DNA from: Microterricola gilva
Lineage (GTDB): Bacteria > Actinomycetota > Actinomycetes > Actinomycetales > Microbacteriaceae
Length of the DNA stretch: 64,000 nucleotides
Assembly (NCBI RefSeq): GCF_004217495.1
Contig: NZ_SHLC01000001.1
Span: forward strand, 2,852,001 to 2,916,000
Reading direction: 5' to 3'
Shown: positions 60,614 through 64,000 of the stretch, piece by piece
Numbering within the stretch: the stretch's first letter is position 1
How the letters are laid out: every line of letters begins with the position of its first letter
Program-made: the position numbers and the translations under genes
Notes under the pieces: model-generated
Told to the model about the DNA's origin: nothing
The model's database searches: none
What the model saw: only the letters and a program-made list of their open reading frames with translations

Positions 60614-62365
60614 TCACGCCTCCGTTGAGGTTGCGGATGCTGCGGCCACCGCGTCGCGCTTCTGCGCCCGCAGCCGGTGCATCACCTCGTTGGCCCCGCG
60701 GCCGAAATAGTCGTGCAGCAGCGTGTATTCCGCGAACAGCACGTCATAGGCATCTGCAGATGCCTCGTTCGGCATATAGACGTTCTTGTTGAGCTTGCCC
60801 ATCGCCTGGCCGGCCGCGCGCACGTCCGGATAGGCCCCGGCGGCGACGGCCGCGTGGATGGCGGAGCCGAGTGCCGGCCCCTGCTCGCTGGCGATCGTGG
60901 AGATCGGCATCCGCAGCACGTCGCTGTACGTCTGCATGAGGTGTGGGTTCTTCAGCAGGCCACCGGCCACGATGAACTCGGTCACCGGAACGCCGCTGGC
61001 GTTGAAGGTCTCGACGATGGTGCGCGTTCCGAATGCCGTCGCCTCCAGCAGCGCGCGGTAGACCTCCTCCGTTCGCGTGGTCAGGGTGGTGCCGAGCACA
61101 ACGCCGGAGAGCTCGTGATCGACGAGCACCGAGCGGTTGCCGCTCTGCCAGTCGAGGGCGACGAGGCCGTGCGCGCCGACCGGCTCACGGTAGGCGAGAT
61201 CGGTGAGGTACTGGTGGATGCTGCTGCCTGCGGCGTCCGCGGCCTCGACGTAGCGGGCGGGAACCTGGTTCTTGACGTACCAGGCGAAGATGTCGCCGAC
61301 GCCCGACTGCCCGGCCTCGTAGCCGTAGAGCCCGGAGACGATGCCGCCGTCGACGACGCCGCACATGCCAGACACCTCTGCGAGCGTGTCGGAGTTCATG
61401 ACGTGGCAGGTGCTTGTGCCCATGATGGCGACCATCTGTCCTGGCAGAACGGCCTGCGCCGCCGGTGCCGTGACGTGGGCGTCGACGTTGCCGACGGCCA
61501 CGGCGATGCCCTGCGGCAGTCCCGTCCAGGCTGCGGCCTCTGCACTGAGCACTCCTGCCGCATCACCGAGCTGGCCGATCCGGTGCTCGAGCTTGTCGCT
61601 GACGAAGCCGGCGAAGTCGGGGTTGAGCGCCGCGAGGAAGTCGCGTGACGGGTAGCCGCCGTCCTGCCAGATGCCCTTGTAGCCTGCGGTGCAGGCATTG
61701 CGCACGTACTCGCCGGTGAGCTGCCAGACGATCCAGTCCGCGGCCTCGACCCAGTGCTCCATCTCGGCGTAGAGCGCCGGCGCCTCCTCGAGCAGCTGCA
61801 GGCCCTTGGCGAACTCCCACTCGCTCGAGATGAGCCCGCCGTAGCGGGGCAGCCAGGCCTCTGAACGCTCGGCGGCGAGCGCGTTGATGCGGTCGGCGTG
61901 CGGCTGGGCCGCGTGGTGCTTCCACAGCTTCACGTAGGCGTGCGGTGTGTCGGCGTGCTCGTTCAGCTCGTTCAGCGGGGTGCCGTCTGCGAGCGTCGGC
62001 ACCATCGTGCATGCGGTGAAGTCGGTGGCGATGCCGATCACCTGGGCTGGGTCGATGCCGGCGGCCGCGACGGCGGCAGGCACGGCGCTCTTCAGCACGG
62101 CGACGTAGTCGGCTGGCACCTGGAGCGCCCAGTCAGGGGCGAGGGCGACGGGCGCGCCGGCGGCCGCGGCCGGGCCAGCGGTCAGTACGGTGTCCATCAC
62201 GGCGTGCGGGTAGTCGAGGGTGGCGCTGCCGAGCTCGGCCCCATCGGAGACGCGCACCACGACGGCACGGCCGGAGAGGGTGCCGTAGTCGACACCGATC
62301 ACGAACTGCTCGGTCTGAGCGGAATGCTCGGCCACCGGGCGGGCGGGGGTGCTGCTGGGGGTCAC
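60614..62365 (-). CDS. araB: ribulokinase
   Basis: A 583-residue FGGY kinase that phosphorylates L-ribulose. FVIGVDYGTLSGRAVVV at the N-terminus, ATDFTACTMVP, KLWKHHAAQPHADRI and the C-terminal FIVAGGLLKNPHLMQTYSDVL are typical AraB segments, and the length (about 570) is right. First gene of the araB-araD-araA operon. An 18-bp operator lies 80 bases upstream. Confidence 0.97.
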   Translation of the reverse strand: MTPSSTPARPVAEHSAQTEQFVIGVDYGTLSGRAVVVRVSDGAELGSATLDYPHAVMDTVLTAGPAAAAGAPVALAPDWALQVPADYVAVLKSAVPAAVAAAGIDPAQVIGIATDFTACTMVPTLADGTPLNELNEHADTPHAYVKLWKHHAAQPHADRINALAAERSEAWLPRYGGLISSEWEFAKGLQLLEEAPALYAEMEHWVEAADWIVWQLTGEYVRNACTAGYKGIWQDGGYPSRDFLAALNPDFAGFVSDKLEHRIGQLGDAAGVLSAEAAAWTGLPQGIAVAVGNVDAHVTAPAAQAVLPGQMVAIMGTSTCHVMNSDTLAEVSGMCGVVDGGIVSGLYGYEAGQSGVGDIFAWYVKNQVPARYVEAADAAGSSIHQYLTDLAYREPVGAHGLVALDWQSGNRSVLVDHELSGVVLGTTLTTRTEEVYRALLEATAFGTRTIVETFNASGVPVTEFIVAGGLLKNPHLMQTYSDVLRMPISTIASEQGPALGSAIHAAVAAGAYPDVRAAGQAMGKLNKNVYMPNEASADAYDVLFAEYTLLHDYFGRGANEVMHRLRAQKRDAVAAASATSTEA

Positions 62366-62444
62366 GTCGTGGACTCCTTCGTCTGGGCCGTTCGGCCGCC
62401 ATCCTGTCGGTCGCAGAAGTCGGCCGGCACGGGTGACCGCCGAT

Positions 62445-62462
62445 TTCTACAACGTTGTAGAA
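62445..62462. promoter_or_regulatory. AraR-type operator, 18-bp perfect palindrome
   Basis: TTCTACAACGTTGTAGAA, perfectly palindromic, between the divergent araB and LacI genes. The core TACAACGTTGTA is identical to the site at 32636-32647, and ACAACGTTGT is shared with 31441-31454. Confidence 0.85.
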
Positions 62463-62551
62463 GAGTAACATTCCCGGCACGGTCCGTCTACGCGGGGCCT
62501 GATAGCTTGGGATACCGCGCCGGATCGGCGCCCGATCCAGAAGGGGACCCC

Positions 62552-63550
62552 ATGGCCGCAACGCTCTCCGACGTCGCCGCCATCGCCGGCGTCTCGATCA
62601 AGACCGTCTCGAATGTGATCCACGACTACCCGCACATCCGCCCGGCCACGAAGCAGCGCGTGCTCGACGCCATCGAGGCCACCGGCTACCGCCCGAATCT
62701 CACCGCGCGCAACCTCCGCACCGGGCGCACCGGCGTCATCAGCCTCGTCGTGCCGACCCTGCGGAACCCCTACTTCGCCGAACTCGCCGAGGCCGTGATG
62801 GACGCCGCCGACCGCGAGGGTCTCTCCGTGCTGATCGAGCAGTCGCGGGGCTCGGATGCCGGGGCGGCCAGGGCCAGCAAGGCACAGCTCGTCGACGGCA
62901 TGCTGTTCAGCACGCTCGGCCCCGAGCAGGAGGACACCGGTCTCTACGCCCAGCTCGCCCCGACGCTCGATGGCGGCACGAGCGAGCCGTTGGTCGACCA
63001 CGTGACCATGCGCAACACCGAGGCGATCCGCGCCGCGACGGAGCACCTCATCGGACTCGGCCGCACCCGCATCGCCGCGATCGGCGCCCGCCCCGGCGAC
63101 GTGTCGGGGGCCGCCAGCCTGCGCCTGCTCGGCTACCGGCAGGCGCTCGAGGCCGCCGGCACTGCCGAGCGCGCTGAGCTCGTGCGTCCCGTCGCCACCT
63201 GGACCCGCTTCGACGGCGCGGCCGAGACGGAGCGCCTGCTCGCCGAGGGGGTCGAGGTCGACGGCATCGTCGCCTTCAACGATGCGCTGGCACTCGGCGC
63301 CCTGCGCGCACTCGGGCAGCGCGGCATCCGCGTGCCAGAGCAGGTCTCGGTGATCGGTTTCGACGACCTCGACGAGTCCCGATACTCGCTGCCTGCACTC
63401 AGCACGATCAGCCCGGGTCGCGAGCAGATCGCCGCGCTGGCCGTGCAGATGCTCGCAGAACGGATCGCAGCCAGGGACGAGCCACTGCCTGCACGCAACA
63501 TCACCGTGCCGTTCACGCTCGTCGAGCGGGAATCGACGGCGCGGGCGTGA
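62552..63550 (+). CDS. LacI-family regulator of arabinose genes
   Basis: A 332-residue LacI/GalR regulator: HTH TLSDVAAIAGVSIKTVSNVI, hinge YRPNLTARNLRTGRTG, then the sugar-binding domain. ATG at 62552 follows AAGGGGACC. It is divergent from araBDA with the palindrome between them. Its HTH is almost the same as in the regulator at 31542-32555, which supports a shared operator. Probably responds to L-arabinose. Confidence 0.94.
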   Translation: MAATLSDVAAIAGVSIKTVSNVIHDYPHIRPATKQRVLDAIEATGYRPNLTARNLRTGRTGVISLVVPTLRNPYFAELAEAVMDAADREGLSVLIEQSRGSDAGAARASKAQLVDGMLFSTLGPEQEDTGLYAQLAPTLDGGTSEPLVDHVTMRNTEAIRAATEHLIGLGRTRIAAIGARPGDVSGAASLRLLGYRQALEAAGTAERAELVRPVATWTRFDGAAETERLLAEGVEVDGIVAFNDALALGALRALGQRGIRVPEQVSVIGFDDLDESRYSLPALSTISPGREQIAALAVQMLAERIAARDEPLPARNITVPFTLVERESTARA

Positions 63551-63562
63551 CAGGCTGGGCAG

Positions 63563-63988
63563 ATGAACAAGGTTGACGACGATGTCGACGAGTTCCTCGC
63601 CGCGATCGAGGGCGAGGCCGGAGCGTCCATGCGCGCCGTCGACGCCCGGATCCGCGCCGCGCTGCCAGACCTCTCGCGTGTGCTCTGGCGCGGGGTGTTC
63701 TGGGGCGGAACGGAACAGGCGATCATCGGCTACGGCGATCTGCTCCAACCCCGGCCGAAGGGCCAGGCCGTCGAGTGGTTCCTGATCGGGCTCGCGCAAC
63801 AGAAGAGGCACATCAGCCTCTACGTGAACGCGGCTGATGCCGCCGGCTACCTGGGTGCGCAGTACGCCGCCGAGCTCGGCACCGTCACGATCGGCGCCGC
63901 CAGCATCGGCTTCCGCTCGGCGAGCGATCTGGACCTCGACGCGCTGGAGCGCATGGTGATCCGCGCCAGGGAACTCTCCGGACTCTGA
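63563..63988 (+). CDS. DUF1801-like small protein
   Basis: A 141-residue protein. Its acidic helical start DDDVDEFLAAIEGEA, then RVLWRGVFWGGTEQAIIGYGDL and HISLYVNAADAAGYL resemble DUF1801 (YdhG-like) proteins, whose fold is known but not their task. It starts 13 bases after the LacI stop codon on the same strand. Function unknown. Confidence 0.7.
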   Translation: MNKVDDDVDEFLAAIEGEAGASMRAVDARIRAALPDLSRVLWRGVFWGGTEQAIIGYGDLLQPRPKGQAVEWFLIGLAQQKRHISLYVNAADAAGYLGAQYAAELGTVTIGAASIGFRSASDLDLDALERMVIRARELSGL

Positions 63989-64000
63989 GCGCCACGCCTT

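Overview
The window is a high-GC (roughly two-thirds G+C by eye) actinobacterial chromosome segment. Gene content, the shape of the small SRP RNA, and heavy use of GCGGATGCC and GCGGCATCC strings inside genes suggest a Microbacteriaceae-type organism; the genus cannot be named from the sequence alone. No phage, transposase, CRISPR array or plasmid gene was seen. The layout is that of an ordinary chromosome carrying several carbohydrate-uptake islands.

Left part (1-14.1 kb): an ArsR-type regulator with a 26-bp palindrome upstream, a lipoprotein, the ackA-pta acetate pair, and an Lrp/AsnC regulator divergent from a stand-alone pyruvate-dehydrogenase-E1-like enzyme. Next is a minus-strand operon of a class V PLP enzyme plus a CUT1 sugar-type ABC importer, divergent from a GntR/FadR regulator. 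At 14.15-14.6 kb lie the SRP RNA gene (minus strand), two truncated tandem copies of its 3' end, and tRNA-Ser(GGA).

Middle part (14.8-34.7 kb): a small membrane protein, a streptomycin-6-kinase-like phosphotransferase, a GNAT acetyltransferase, a tyrosine phosphatase with an MFS transporter, and a divergent GH3 glycosidase with its TetR regulator. Then come a HerA-like ATPase, a saccharopine-dehydrogenase-like protein, an alditol oxidase, a GH51 arabinofuranosidase with a CUT1 importer and LacI regulator, a PAP2 phosphatase and a Bcr/CflA-type MFS exporter.

Right part (34.8-64 kb): a CUT1 importer with GH3 and GH43 enzymes and a convergent LacI regulator; a ROK (XylR-type) regulator divergent from xylA-xylB; a CUT2 importer (xylF-G-H-like); a VOC protein; a two-component system; a four-helix membrane protein with a multicopper oxidase; a DUF222/HNH protein; a DHFR-like reductase; and araB-araD-araA divergent from a second arabinose-type LacI regulator.

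Read together, the window is largely an arabinoxylan/arabinan utilisation region. Oligosaccharides would enter through CUT1 importers that lack their own ATPase, be cut by glycosidases without visible signal peptides (GH51, GH43, two GH3), and feed XylAB and AraBAD into the pentose phosphate pathway. Operator-like palindromes link the regulators to their targets. The two arabinose-type LacI regulators have near-identical HTH motifs and share a TACAACGTTGTA palindrome, suggesting one connected regulon. The strongest unexplained structure is the array of duplicated SRP RNA 3' ends beside the intact gene.
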